DNA of 64,000 nucleotides from Streptomyces sp. NBC_01481 (GTDB lineage Bacteria; Actinomycetota; Actinomycetes; Streptomycetales; Streptomycetaceae). Below the pieces are notes generated by a model that saw only the letters and a program-made list of their open reading frames with translations, made no database searches and was not told the DNA's origin. Below, one piece after another: positions 33,053 through 42,191 of the stretch (the first letter of the stretch is position 1; each line of letters opens with the position of its first letter). The translations under genes and the position numbers were made by a program. The DNA is taken from the NCBI RefSeq assembly GCF_026339995.1, contig NZ_JAPEPT010000001.1, positions 1,788,501 through 1,852,500 of the forward strand, read 5' to 3'.

Positions 33053-36000
33053 ATGCGCGGGTGGGCAACTGAATTACGGACCTGGCTGTCATCCCTTAAC
33101 GAGGCTGATCTGCGAACGCTGTTGACCTGGCATCAGTGTTTGCGTGGGCAGAGGTGCAGACACAAGGCGGCCCGCGTCGGGGGTCAGTCACCCTCGCGCC
33201 GGGAGCTGCATGCGACGCGGGTCTGGCTGGCCAGGGCCCAGCAGCCGCAGTTGCTCAGTCTGGCTGCCTGCGGGGTCTACTGGACCTACCACACGCTGTG
33301 CCAGGAATACGGCTTCTTGGAGCGAGTCCTGGACGACCCGACGCGCGAGCAGCTCGAGGTCATGCTCACTGTGCTCGACCCTCCCCTCGCGCGGTGTGCA
33401 CTGTACGGCCTGACGTCACCCGAGGCGCAGGACCGGCCGGTTGCCTTGCTGGCCCGTGAGCACGAGCAGGAGCTGCGCTCGGCCGCAGACCGCATTCCAC
33501 CGCCCGATGCTCGCGACATCGGTTCCGACTACGACGATCAGGCTGTCATCGAACCGACCGGGGAGCCGCCCCTGGAAGCCCGGGAGGCCTCCAGCCATGA
33601 GAGTGAGGCTGTCGCCCACGTGCCCCGAACTGAGCGCAAAGTCGATGCGAGGGACTCTCTGGCGGAGTTGAGGCGCTCCGGCGCGGAGCTGGCCGTAGCC
33701 TTGCGCAACACGGCCGCAGAGGTGGAGGTCGGCCTGCTGCCCGCAGCGAATGTCGCCGATGCGTTGACGGTGTGGACCCAGCACCGGATGCGCGTCTCAG
33801 AACACCTCAGTGGCGAGGGCTGCTCCTGGCGCGCAGATGTCGGCTACGTGGACATTGAGGCCGACTTGGCCCGCCTGCGCGAGGCTCGCGCAGAGCAGCT
33901 CGCTGCACTGCGCCGTAAGGCTCAGTCGTACGCCACTCTCCTGGAGTTGGCTGACGAGGAGGAAGAGGCAGTTGACCTCCGCCGTCACCTGAAACGCATC
34001 GAACAGCAGATGGAGCAACTCGGGCACCTCGAAGCCGACCCGGAGCCGCGTTCCGTCGCTCCGCAGCCGTACGGTGTCGATGCGCCCTCCGCCCCGACGA
34101 TGGAGGAGGTCGCCGAGGCCCAGAGCGTTACGGACCCGGCCGAGCCTCTGATCGGGGCTGCCGACGCCGAGCCGGAGGCGGAGGGACCATCCAGCGTTGA
34201 ACCGGGCGCAGAAGAACCGGTCGAAGTCCGCCCCGAGCAGGCACCACTCGTCGCGACGGCGCCGACAGCGGCTTCCGCCCTTGCGCCCGCCGAGCCGGCG
34301 GACGCAGGCGATACGGCGGTCGTAACCATCCTGGTGAAGCACTCGCCCGAGCCTTTCGCACAGGGCGAGGAACCCTGGCCCGCCGCAGTAGAACGGCCCG
34401 ACTGGGACCCCCGTGCCCCGTGGGACACGGGGACTGAGGCGCCGGTGGTGCGACTGCTACGGGAGGGGCGGGTGGCGGAGGCGTACTGGATGACCGCCGC
34501 AGCCGCGGAAAGCTCTGTGCGCGCGCGGGCCCTCGCCTTCGCCGCCGCCGCGTTCGGATGCCTGTCCGACTCCGAGGCCACTCCCGTGCAGATCACGCAC
34601 GAACTCGATCCCACGCTCGCGACGGAGGACCGCGAGGCGCACCTCGTCGCGCTTGCAGCTGCTCTCCGCACCGGGGTCACGGCCCGCTGGCCGCACGTGC
34701 TCATCAGTGGATTCGTCATGCCGTCCGGCCTCACCGGTTCCTGGCAGCACCTCCTCAATGTGATGGTCGCAGCGGTCCGCGACGGAAGGGCATTCGAGCC
34801 CGGCATGTTGCAAGCCGACGAAGGTCGACTGGAAGCCAACACTCGCGATGAGATTGGCCATACCGCCCGACAACTCCTCGACGATCTCCCACGGCGCAAG
34901 ATGAAGTACCAGCGAGCTTCCCAGGTGCTCCAGTACCTCGTCGGCCCTGTCGGCAAGCTGCGTCAGGCGCTGAACCAGGTCGTTCAATGGTCCGAGCGGA
35001 GCACGCACGGTACGCCCGCTCCCGTCTTCCGCGTCCTGGGCGAGGAGCTGTGGCGCTCCGAGGACATCGACCGTCTCATCGAGGACACCGACTCCCTCTT
35101 CCGCACCTCCAAGCAGGCCAAGGAGCCAATAACCGCCGGTGCGCTTCGGCAGCTGCACACCGCATGCCGCTCCGTCGGCGAAGTCCTGATACGTGCCGAA
35201 GCGGCGAGCGCCGCCGCCCGTCCTCAGCCCGGGACCAACGATCGGGGTATCCCCGAGTTGGTCTCCGTAGTGCGCGACCTGGCAGACCAGGCCGAGCCTG
35301 CCGGTGTGGGCGGCGCTGCACTCGGCCTATTGCGTAGATGGTTGGCCGGCGAGTACACCTTCGTCACCGATGCAGCCGACCGGCTCCGCGAGAACGGCGG
35401 CCCAATCCCGCCCGACGACTGCCTGCTGGGCCTGCCCGATCTGCCTCGCACACGTGAGGGCGAACCCGATCTGGACGACCCCCGGACATCCCGCCGGATC
35501 GCCGCTCTGCTGGCGCCCGCCGACGCTGAGTCGTCCCTCAGTCGCTATCTGGAGAGCGGCGACCTCCACCTTGCCAGGGCACTGATCGCAGCCGTCGAGC
35601 GAGAGCCGACCGCCTATGGGTGCGCCAACCTCGAGTGGCCGGAGGTCGCACGGCGACGCCTGACGCAGTCCCACGAAGACTGGCGCAGGCAGGTCGGCGC
35701 GCGGCACCGCGCCGCCGCCGGACTTCTCGCGCAGATGCGTACCCTCAATCAGCTCGCGCCCGACAGGGAACGCGACTTCGCCGGTCGCCTGCAGGAGTTC
35801 GCCGACGGTGAGGACTCCGGGCGTTACCGCTTCGCCATCGACTCCCTCCAAGCTCTCGAGACCGAACTCACCGCCCTGGTCGAAGAGTCCACGAGAGCGC
35901 TCCGCGATGACCTGGCCCAACTGCGCAGGGATCCGGACCATGCGCTGGACGCGGTGGACCACGACCGGATCGCCCGGCTCATCGACGAGGGGGACACTGT

Positions 36001-38818
36001 CACCGCCCAGGAGTTCCTCGCGCTCGCCACGAGCCGCCAGCCGCTGCCCGAGCGGCTTGCCGACAACGGCTCGGAACTTGCGGACTTCCTCGCCGGCGTC
36101 ACTGCCTCCGAGGCTCCCAAGGCAGGCGGTGAGGGCGTGGACGCCCAATGGTGGGCGGCTCATTACGGAGACGGTGAACCGTCCCTCACCCAGGCGGCGA
36201 CAGCAGGCCTCGAGTCCTGGAAAGCGCTGTGTACCAAGCTGGGCCGCGGCAGCGAGTGGCAGCAGCACATACCGCGGGTACTGCGGCTGCTCGGCCTTGA
36301 ACTCTTCACTCACCAACTCACCGCCGACCGGGTGGCCTTGGGCCAGGGAATGCGCCGATTCAAGGTGCGCGCGAATGTGGCCGAGCGCGCCGGTTATGTT
36401 GCCGCACTCGGCTCGCGCGCCACCTCGTACACCATCCTGCTGGTCTGGGAGGAACAGCCGGCCGACGGACCGCTCGCGCACCTGGAAGACGCCGACGTCG
36501 GCGCCAACATCGTGCTTTACCTGCATCCGCTGGGGGCGGAAGGGCGGCGCAGTCTCGCCGAGTCGGCGCGCTCATTCGCCCAACAGGCCTTGGTCGTGGA
36601 CTCCGCCGTGATGGGATGGATGGCCGCCCGCGCCCCCGGCGCCTTCCGCTCGGTGCAGCGCGTGACCCTTCCCTGGGCGGCGTACAACCCGTACACGCCC
36701 TTCGTCGCCGGCCTCGTTCCGCCGGAGGTCTTCTACGGTCGCGACGAGGAGATGCGGGAGGTGATGGGCCGGGAGGGCGGGATGTTCCTCTACGGTGGCC
36801 GCCAGCTGGGCAAGTCGGCTTTGCTGCGCCGGGTCGCGGAGATCTTCCCCAGTAGGGCCGATACACATGTGGCGGTTTACCTCGACCTGCTCAAGGCCGA
36901 GATCGGGCACGCGGAGGCGCCGGAGCGGATCTGGAACCGTCTGGTGGAAGACCTCAAGCGCAGGGGGGTCTTCACGAACAAGATGTCCGAGCAGGCGAGT
37001 CCCGACGTCGTGGTCAAGAACATCCGGGCCTGGCTCGACGTGGACGACACACGCCGCCTCCTGGTACTGGCCGACGAGGCGGACGCCTTCCTCAACACCG
37101 ACTCGCGAAGGGCGTTCCGGGCAGGCAGCGAATCGACGTTCCCCAACGTTATGCACTTCCAGCGACTCATGGAGCAGACCGAGCGCCGCTTCAAGATTGT
37201 CTTCGCCGGTCTGCACCAAGTGCAGCGCTTCGGTCACCTCTCCAACGTGTCCACTGTGCACGGCGGTCCCGACGTGCTGATCGGCCCGCTGGGACAGCAG
37301 GCTGCCATACGGCTCGTCACCGAGCCGATGGCCGCGCTCGGATACTCCTTCGAGAGGCCTGAACTGGTATGGCGGATTCTCGCCATCACCAACTACCAGG
37401 CCAACCTGGTGCAGATCTTCTGTCGCGAACTGGTTCGGGTGCTGCACGCACGCCCGTACGCCTTTTCGGACGGTCCGGTGCGGATCACCGAGGACGACGT
37501 CCAGAAGGTGGCGGCCTCCGAGACAGTACGCCGTCAGATCGCCGAGCGACTGAGGTTCACGATCAACTTGGAAGACCGCTACCGGGTACTGGCCCTCGTC
37601 ATCGTCCTGCGGAGCCTGGAGGAGGGCTACCGGGGCGACTACTCCGCCAGCGAGCTCCTGCAGGAAGCCCGCGAGGCGTGGCCGCAGGGCTTTGAGATGC
37701 TGAGCGCCAAGCAGGTGCAGATCTTCCTCACCGAAATGGTCGGCCTTGGCTTGCTCATCCAACTCGGTGACCGTTCCCGATTCGCCGTTCGCAGCCCCAA
37801 CGTGGTGAACATGCTGGGTACCCGCGAGGAGCTGGAACTCGAACTGAAGGAAACCGAGTTCGGCCTGCCGTACGACTACAACCCGCGCGCCGCGCGTCGG
37901 GTCCTCGGGCGCGATCGGCGCAATGTGCAGCGGTACAGCCCCCTTACCGAGGAACAGCTCCACGACACCGCCCAGCCCGGCGTAAGCATTGTCAGCACGA
38001 CGGATCTGTTCCATCCCGCGCTTGTGAAGCAGGCAGTGGCGGCCTTTGCGGAGAACCGAGGCGTGGAGGTGCTCAAGCATGTTCATGGTGAGGACCTGGG
38101 AGCGCTGCTCAAGGGCCGACACCGCAAGGCCCATGTGCTGATCGCCGACATGTGCGGAAGCACTGCCGGGGAGCTCCGCACGGCAGTTCTGGCCCTACTC
38201 ACCCATGCCGGGCCCGCTTCGGACAAGCTGGTCCGTCAGACCGCGCCGCGCAGCAGCGGGAGCGAAAACCGCTCTGCCGTAGTTGTCGCGGACGCCGCGG
38301 TGGTGGCCGAACTGACAGCCGCCGAACACGGTGAGGAGCTCTCGGTGCGGCGCCTGCGCCCGGAACGCTGGACCGCCGACGCGCTCCGTGCATGGTCGGA
38401 ATGTCCCTTCGTCTCGCGCGAGGACCGTGGCCGACTCGTCGCTGCCACTGGAGGCTGGCCGCACTGGATGGAGGCCGCGGTGACCGACGTGTCGGTGCAC
38501 GGCGCCACGCTCGACAACGCCATCGAGCGTATCCGCACGGTCATTGCCAAGGAGGGCAACGCCGACCTGCACCTACGCCAGTCTGGGCTCGACACCCGGG
38601 ACAGAGAACTCCTGGTGGCTTGGACCGGTTATGTGGAGGAGGGCCAAGGGGTGCCCCGGGACGACGTTCAGGCAGCAGTCGAACTGACCGATTTCGACAC
38701 CGACGAGTGGCTGACCCGGCTGGAACAGCTCGGTGTCCTCGACGAGACCAGCGAGGGATTCGCCGTCGAACCGGTCACCTATCGCGCGGTGCGTGCCAAG
38801 GTTGCCGGTGGGCAGTGA
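33053..38818 (+). CDS. Giant P-loop NTPase (about 1,921 aa), candidate conflict-system sensor
   Basis: No family name is recognised for the whole protein. Residues 1-130 form a Trp/Cys-containing helical head. About 150-470 is acidic, Glu/Ala/Pro-rich and probably disordered with coiled-coil stretches, and about 480-1,110 is helical. An alpha/beta stretch precedes the NTPase. The NTPase starts at NPYTPFVAG (residue 1212) with VPPEVFYGRDEEM, Walker A GGRQLGKS (1248-1255) and Walker B LLVLADEAD (D1341, E1342), as in AAA/STAND-like ATPases. After a winged-helix-like region, the last 250 residues look like a separate alpha/beta domain. The ATG at 33053 has an AGAGGA site 8 nt upstream; an ATG at 32984 in frame has none. 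It ends 1 nt before the HEPN-type gene. Codon use is less GC-biased than in flanking genes. Confidence 0.8.
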   Translation: MRGWATELRTWLSSLNEADLRTLLTWHQCLRGQRCRHKAARVGGQSPSRRELHATRVWLARAQQPQLLSLAACGVYWTYHTLCQEYGFLERVLDDPTREQLEVMLTVLDPPLARCALYGLTSPEAQDRPVALLAREHEQELRSAADRIPPPDARDIGSDYDDQAVIEPTGEPPLEAREASSHESEAVAHVPRTERKVDARDSLAELRRSGAELAVALRNTAAEVEVGLLPAANVADALTVWTQHRMRVSEHLSGEGCSWRADVGYVDIEADLARLREARAEQLAALRRKAQSYATLLELADEEEEAVDLRRHLKRIEQQMEQLGHLEADPEPRSVAPQPYGVDAPSAPTMEEVAEAQSVTDPAEPLIGAADAEPEAEGPSSVEPGAEEPVEVRPEQAPLVATAPTAASALAPAEPADAGDTAVVTILVKHSPEPFAQGEEPWPAAVERPDWDPRAPWDTGTEAPVVRLLREGRVAEAYWMTAAAAESSVRARALAFAAAAFGCLSDSEATPVQITHELDPTLATEDREAHLVALAAALRTGVTARWPHVLISGFVMPSGLTGSWQHLLNVMVAAVRDGRAFEPGMLQADEGRLEANTRDEIGHTARQLLDDLPRRKMKYQRASQVLQYLVGPVGKLRQALNQVVQWSERSTHGTPAPVFRVLGEELWRSEDIDRLIEDTDSLFRTSKQAKEPITAGALRQLHTACRSVGEVLIRAEAASAAARPQPGTNDRGIPELVSVVRDLADQAEPAGVGGAALGLLRRWLAGEYTFVTDAADRLRENGGPIPPDDCLLGLPDLPRTREGEPDLDDPRTSRRIAALLAPADAESSLSRYLESGDLHLARALIAAVEREPTAYGCANLEWPEVARRRLTQSHEDWRRQVGARHRAAAGLLAQMRTLNQLAPDRERDFAGRLQEFADGEDSGRYRFAIDSLQALETELTALVEESTRALRDDLAQLRRDPDHALDAVDHDRIARLIDEGDTVTAQEFLALATSRQPLPERLADNGSELADFLAGVTASEAPKAGGEGVDAQWWAAHYGDGEPSLTQAATAGLESWKALCTKLGRGSEWQQHIPRVLRLLGLELFTHQLTADRVALGQGMRRFKVRANVAERAGYVAALGSRATSYTILLVWEEQPADGPLAHLEDADVGANIVLYLHPLGAEGRRSLAESARSFAQQALVVDSAVMGWMAARAPGAFRSVQRVTLPWAAYNPYTPFVAGLVPPEVFYGRDEEMREVMGREGGMFLYGGRQLGKSALLRRVAEIFPSRADTHVAVYLDLLKAEIGHAEAPERIWNRLVEDLKRRGVFTNKMSEQASPDVVVKNIRAWLDVDDTRRLLVLADEADAFLNTDSRRAFRAGSESTFPNVMHFQRLMEQTERRFKIVFAGLHQVQRFGHLSNVSTVHGGPDVLIGPLGQQAAIRLVTEPMAALGYSFERPELVWRILAITNYQANLVQIFCRELVRVLHARPYAFSDGPVRITEDDVQKVAASETVRRQIAERLRFTINLEDRYRVLALVIVLRSLEEGYRGDYSASELLQEAREAWPQGFEMLSAKQVQIFLTEMVGLGLLIQLGDRSRFAVRSPNVVNMLGTREELELELKETEFGLPYDYNPRAARRVLGRDRRNVQRYSPLTEEQLHDTAQPGVSIVSTTDLFHPALVKQAVAAFAENRGVEVLKHVHGEDLGALLKGRHRKAHVLIADMCGSTAGELRTAVLALLTHAGPASDKLVRQTAPRSSGSENRSAVVVADAAVVAELTAAEHGEELSVRRLRPERWTADALRAWSECPFVSREDRGRLVAATGGWPHWMEAAVTDVSVHGATLDNAIERIRTVIAKEGNADLHLRQSGLDTRDRELLVAWTGYVEEGQGVPRDDVQAAVELTDFDTDEWLTRLEQLGVLDETSEGFAVEPVTYRAVRAKVAGGQ

Positions 38819-38819
38819 G

Positions 38820-40340
38820 ATGCAGGAGCAGTCGGCGGATCTGAGCGATCTGGCCGACCTCCCCGGCGTACGTGGCCAACTGCGGAGTGTCGCAGCGGAC
38901 CTCGCTGCGGGCCTGAACTGCCTCTGGCTCCTACCCGACCGGCTGGTGGAGTCCGGACAGGCCGATGAGCTCTACCGGGGTGCCCTGTTCAGCGCGTCAC
39001 GTCGCGTCGACGTGCCTCCGCCTGATAGAGACGGCGCCAAGGTGCAGGCGGTACACGAGAGCAATGCCGCAGGCGATTCAGAGGCGGTTCACGAGGGCTG
39101 GGCAGATGCCGAAGCGCTGCCCTTCCTGGACTTCTACGACGATGGCTTCGACCTCGGCTGGGAACCGCAAGGCCACGCGCCAGTCATTCCGGCGCCCCGT
39201 ACGGAGACCGCGGGTAGGAATGCCGAGGCCCGCGACCTCCTGGCAAGGATCGCAAAGGAGCTCTCGGTCACTGCGGAGGAGGTTGTCGGCTGCCTCACTG
39301 ATCCGGAAAGAGGCGGACGTCGGCCCGTCGTCGGAGTGCGGGCCTGGAAGGAGCCGAACACCGCATCACTCAGGGGCGCCGGCATCGAGCAGCTGTACCG
39401 GTCGCTCACGGCCGCGGTAAAGGCGGCCGGTCTGCCCCCGGGCCAGCGGCCCAGGCTGCTGGTTGCTGCGCGGCTCGGCGACGTGTCGGCGGCACTTCCG
39501 GACGAACTGCATCTCGATCTCTCCGCCACCGCCGTGCACTGGTGGTGGGGCGCCCTGGGGCGACTGGACACTGCCACGGCCATCACGCCCTACCTGGATC
39601 GCGGCGGTGCGCCCCGGCATGAGCGCGACCTACTGCGCGAGCGCATCGTGCGCGAATTGCGGGCTGAAACCGTTGTCGAGATTTGCGGCCCGGACCTTGA
39701 GCTGGCCCGGCGCCTTGCCGTCGCGTGGGACGGGACGCAGCAGGCCCTTGGCACAGCACTGAGGCGCTGCCTCGCCGCGGGCCCGTCGTTCGCCGCCGAC
39801 TGCTCGCCACCGCCTGCCCAGCTCGGCTCTCGCCGCCGGCCTGGATCCGAATTTCGCGAGGCATGGGCCTCCGGCGCCATCACCGCTTGGGAAGGGAGGC
39901 TGCGCCTGCACCCGGGTGTCTGGCTCCGTGCCGACGCGATAGCTGAATGGAGCGTGGACGCCAAGGCCCGGCTCAGCACGCTGATCTCGCAAGCGCAGCA
40001 GCGCGTGCTGCTGCCGTGGATCGAGGAGGCCAGGCAGAGGCTGGCGGCGCGCGCTCTCAGTCATCTGACCCGTCCCGTCGCGGCGGTCGTCGCCACGTAC
40101 CTTGAACGGCCGATCTGGTACCTGGGCGACCGGCCCGAGCTCGCCTTTCTCGAGCTTCAGGTGGGGGAGCTCCTTCGCGCCCACATTCAGGGTGCCCTGG
40201 CGCTCCCGGAGCGGGATGCCCGGCTGCTCCGCCTCCTGGTGCAGGCCCGGAACGTGCTTTCTCACCGAGCCGTGCTCTACGACACAACGCTTGCCGAGCT
40301 CTGCGTCGAGCTGTCCCGGGCGGACCTGCGTACGACGTAG
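38820..40340 (+). CDS. HEPN-motif protein paired with the giant ATPase (506 aa)
   Basis: Not recognised as a named family. The N-terminus (about 20-60) has GLNCLWLLPDRLVESG, a hydrophobic strand pattern seen in STAND-associated modules, then a long acidic linker. Residues about 185-290 read as an alpha/beta segment (RPRLLVAARLGDVSAALPDE). The C-terminal 60 residues are helical and contain RNVLSH (R477, N478, H482), a perfect RNxxxH motif like the catalytic motif of HEPN ribonucleases. The ATG at 38820 is 1 nt after the ATPase stop, so translation is coupled. A GTG at 38808 is an alternative. The probable role is RNase effector gated by the ATPase (inference). Confidence 0.75.
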   Translation: MQEQSADLSDLADLPGVRGQLRSVAADLAAGLNCLWLLPDRLVESGQADELYRGALFSASRRVDVPPPDRDGAKVQAVHESNAAGDSEAVHEGWADAEALPFLDFYDDGFDLGWEPQGHAPVIPAPRTETAGRNAEARDLLARIAKELSVTAEEVVGCLTDPERGGRRPVVGVRAWKEPNTASLRGAGIEQLYRSLTAAVKAAGLPPGQRPRLLVAARLGDVSAALPDELHLDLSATAVHWWWGALGRLDTATAITPYLDRGGAPRHERDLLRERIVRELRAETVVEICGPDLELARRLAVAWDGTQQALGTALRRCLAAGPSFAADCSPPPAQLGSRRRPGSEFREAWASGAITAWEGRLRLHPGVWLRADAIAEWSVDAKARLSTLISQAQQRVLLPWIEEARQRLAARALSHLTRPVAAVVATYLERPIWYLGDRPELAFLELQVGELLRAHIQGALALPERDARLLRLLVQARNVLSHRAVLYDTTLAELCVELSRADLRTT

Positions 40341-40501
40341 GGTCGACTTTGCCGCTCGTGGCGCCATGACGTACACGGTCTTCGCTTTCTGTAGGGACCC
40401 GACAGGGACTGGATGAAGGCGCTGTCAGGGACCGATTCTCCGCGGGGGGTGCGGGACCGATAGGTTTTCGAGTATCAGACCGCTATCGAAAGGGTGATCC
40501 G

Positions 40502-41206
40502 TTGAGCCGCTCGGTTCTCGTCACCGGAGGAAACCGGGGCATCGGCCTCGCCATCGCCAGCGCGTTCGCCGAGGCCGGCGACAAGGTCGCGATCACCTAC
40601 CGCTCCGGCGAGCCGCCCGCCGGCTTCCTGGCCGTCAAGTGCGACATCACCGACTCCGAGCAGGTGGAGCAGGCCTACAAGGAGATCGAGGAGAAGCACG
40701 GTCCCGTCGAGGTGCTGGTGGCCAACGCCGGTGTCACCAAGGACCAGCTGCTGATGCGGATGTCCGAGGAGGACTTCACCTCCGTCCTCGACACCAACCT
40801 CACCGGCACCTTCCGGGTCGTCAAGCGCGCCAACCGCGCCATGCTGCGCGCCAAGAAGGGCCGCGTCGTGCTGGTCTCCTCCGTGGTCGGGCTGCTGGGC
40901 TCGGCGGGACAGGCCAACTACGCCGCCTCCAAGGCGGGTCTCGTCGGCTTCGCCCGCTCGCTCGCCCGCGAACTCGGTTCGCGGAACATCACCTTCAACG
41001 TCGTCGCGCCCGGTTTTGTCGACACCGACATGACCAAGGTGCTCACCGACGAGCAGCGCGCGGGCATCGTCTCGCAGGTGCCGCTCGGCCGTTACGCGCA
41101 GCCGGAGGAGATCGCCGCCACGGTGCGCTTCCTCGCCTCCGACGACGCCTCGTACATCACTGGAGCCGTCATCCCCGTTGACGGCGGATTGGGCATGGGT
41201 CACTGA
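40502..41206 (+). CDS. fabG: 3-oxoacyl-[acyl-carrier-protein] reductase
   Basis: The 234-residue SDR has VLVTGGNRGIGLAIA at residues 5-19, NAGVTKDQLLMRM, the catalytic Ser in VLVSSVVG, and YAASKAGL with Tyr and Lys. The end PVDGGLGMGH is typical. It begins at TTG (40502) with an AAGGGTG site, and is followed after 4 nt by fabI, matching the FabG-FabI pair of Streptomyces fatty acid synthesis. It reduces 3-oxoacyl-ACP in the cytoplasm. It marks the right edge of the accessory block. Confidence 0.95.
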   Translation: MSRSVLVTGGNRGIGLAIASAFAEAGDKVAITYRSGEPPAGFLAVKCDITDSEQVEQAYKEIEEKHGPVEVLVANAGVTKDQLLMRMSEEDFTSVLDTNLTGTFRVVKRANRAMLRAKKGRVVLVSSVVGLLGSAGQANYAASKAGLVGFARSLARELGSRNITFNVVAPGFVDTDMTKVLTDEQRAGIVSQVPLGRYAQPEEIAATVRFLASDDASYITGAVIPVDGGLGMGH

Positions 41207-41210
41207 TCAC

Positions 41211-41978
41211 ATGAGTGGAATCCTCGCCGGCAAGCGCATCCTGATCACCGGTGTGCTGATGGAGTCCTCCATCGCCTTCCACACCGCGAAGCTGGCACAG
41301 GAGCAGGGCGCCGAGGTCATCCTCACCGCCTTTCCCCGGCCCACGCTGACCGAGCGCATCGCCAGGAAGCTGCCCAAGCCCGCCAAGGTCATCGAGCTGG
41401 ATGTGACCAACAGCGAGCACCTGGACCGGCTCGCCGACCTGGTCCGTGAGGAGCTCGGCAGCCTCGACGGTGTCGTCCACTCCATCGGCTTCGCTCCGCA
41501 GGACGCCCTCGGCGGCAACTTCCTCAACACCCCGTTCGAGTCCGTCTCGACCGCGATGCACGTCTCGGCGTTCTCCCTGAAGTCGCTGACGATGGCCTGC
41601 CTGCCGCTGATGCAGGAGGGCGGTTCGGTCGTCGGCCTCACCTTCGACGCGCAGTTCGCCTGGCCGCAGTACGACTGGATGGGCCCGGCGAAGGCGGCGC
41701 TGGAGGCCACCTCCCGCTACCTCGCCCGTGACCTGGGCAAGCAGAACATCCGCTGCAACCTGATCTCGGCCGGACCCATCGGCTCCATGGCTGCCAAGTC
41801 CATCCCGGGCTTCTCGGAGCTGGCGGACGTGTGGAACCACCGCTCCCCGCTGGAGTGGAACATGGCGGATCCGGAGCCGACCGGCCGCGGTGTCGTCGCC
41901 CTGCTCTCGGACTGGTTCCCGAAGACCACCGGCGAGATCGTCCACGTGGACGGCGGCGTGCACATGATGGGCGCCTAG
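41211..41978 (+). CDS. fabI: Enoyl-[acyl-carrier-protein] reductase
   Basis: The 255-residue protein starts SGILAGKRILITGVLMESS, with the FabI/InhA-type nucleotide loop, and has YDWMGPAKAALEATSRYLAR with the YxxMxxxK catalytic pattern. The end TGEIVHVDGGVHMMGA is characteristic of actinobacterial InhA/FabI. It performs the last step of the fatty acid elongation cycle. The start is ATG at 41211, 4 nt after fabG. The gene is followed by a repeat array and a strong terminator at 42033-42073. Confidence 0.96.
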   Translation: MSGILAGKRILITGVLMESSIAFHTAKLAQEQGAEVILTAFPRPTLTERIARKLPKPAKVIELDVTNSEHLDRLADLVREELGSLDGVVHSIGFAPQDALGGNFLNTPFESVSTAMHVSAFSLKSLTMACLPLMQEGGSVVGLTFDAQFAWPQYDWMGPAKAALEATSRYLARDLGKQNIRCNLISAGPIGSMAAKSIPGFSELADVWNHRSPLEWNMADPEPTGRGVVALLSDWFPKTTGEIVHVDGGVHMMGA

Positions 41979-41980
41979 CC

Positions 41981-42032
41981 TCTCGTACGACCCCTTCGTA
42001 TGGCCCTTCCGTACGGCCCTTTCGTACGGCAT
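41981..42032. repeat. Four imperfect tandem repeats, about 13 bp
   Basis: Immediately after fabI, units TCTCGTACGACCCC, TTCGTATGGCCC, TTCCGTACGGCCC and TTTCGTACGGCAT run head to tail up to the terminator. The shared core is CGTACGGCCC. It could slow polymerase before the terminator or bind a regulator. No function is shown. Confidence 0.55.
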
Positions 42033-42073
42033 CGACGCCCCGTACCCCGCAGCGCGCGGGGGACGGGGCGTCG
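42033..42073 (+). terminator. Terminator after fabI
   Basis: Arms CGACGCCCCGT and ACGGGGCGTCG (11 bp) enclose a second pairing CCCCGC / GCGGGG, giving a nearly continuous long stem. Confidence 0.75.
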
Positions 42074-42191
42074 CCCGTTCGGCCCCCGAAGCCGCGCGGT
42101 ACCGCGCCCCGGCGGCGAGGCTTGAGGGGCAATCCCCCTTGTGGTGCAGCCGCGGCCACCCTGCCGCAGTACGGCCGAGGAGGTCCCGCTT

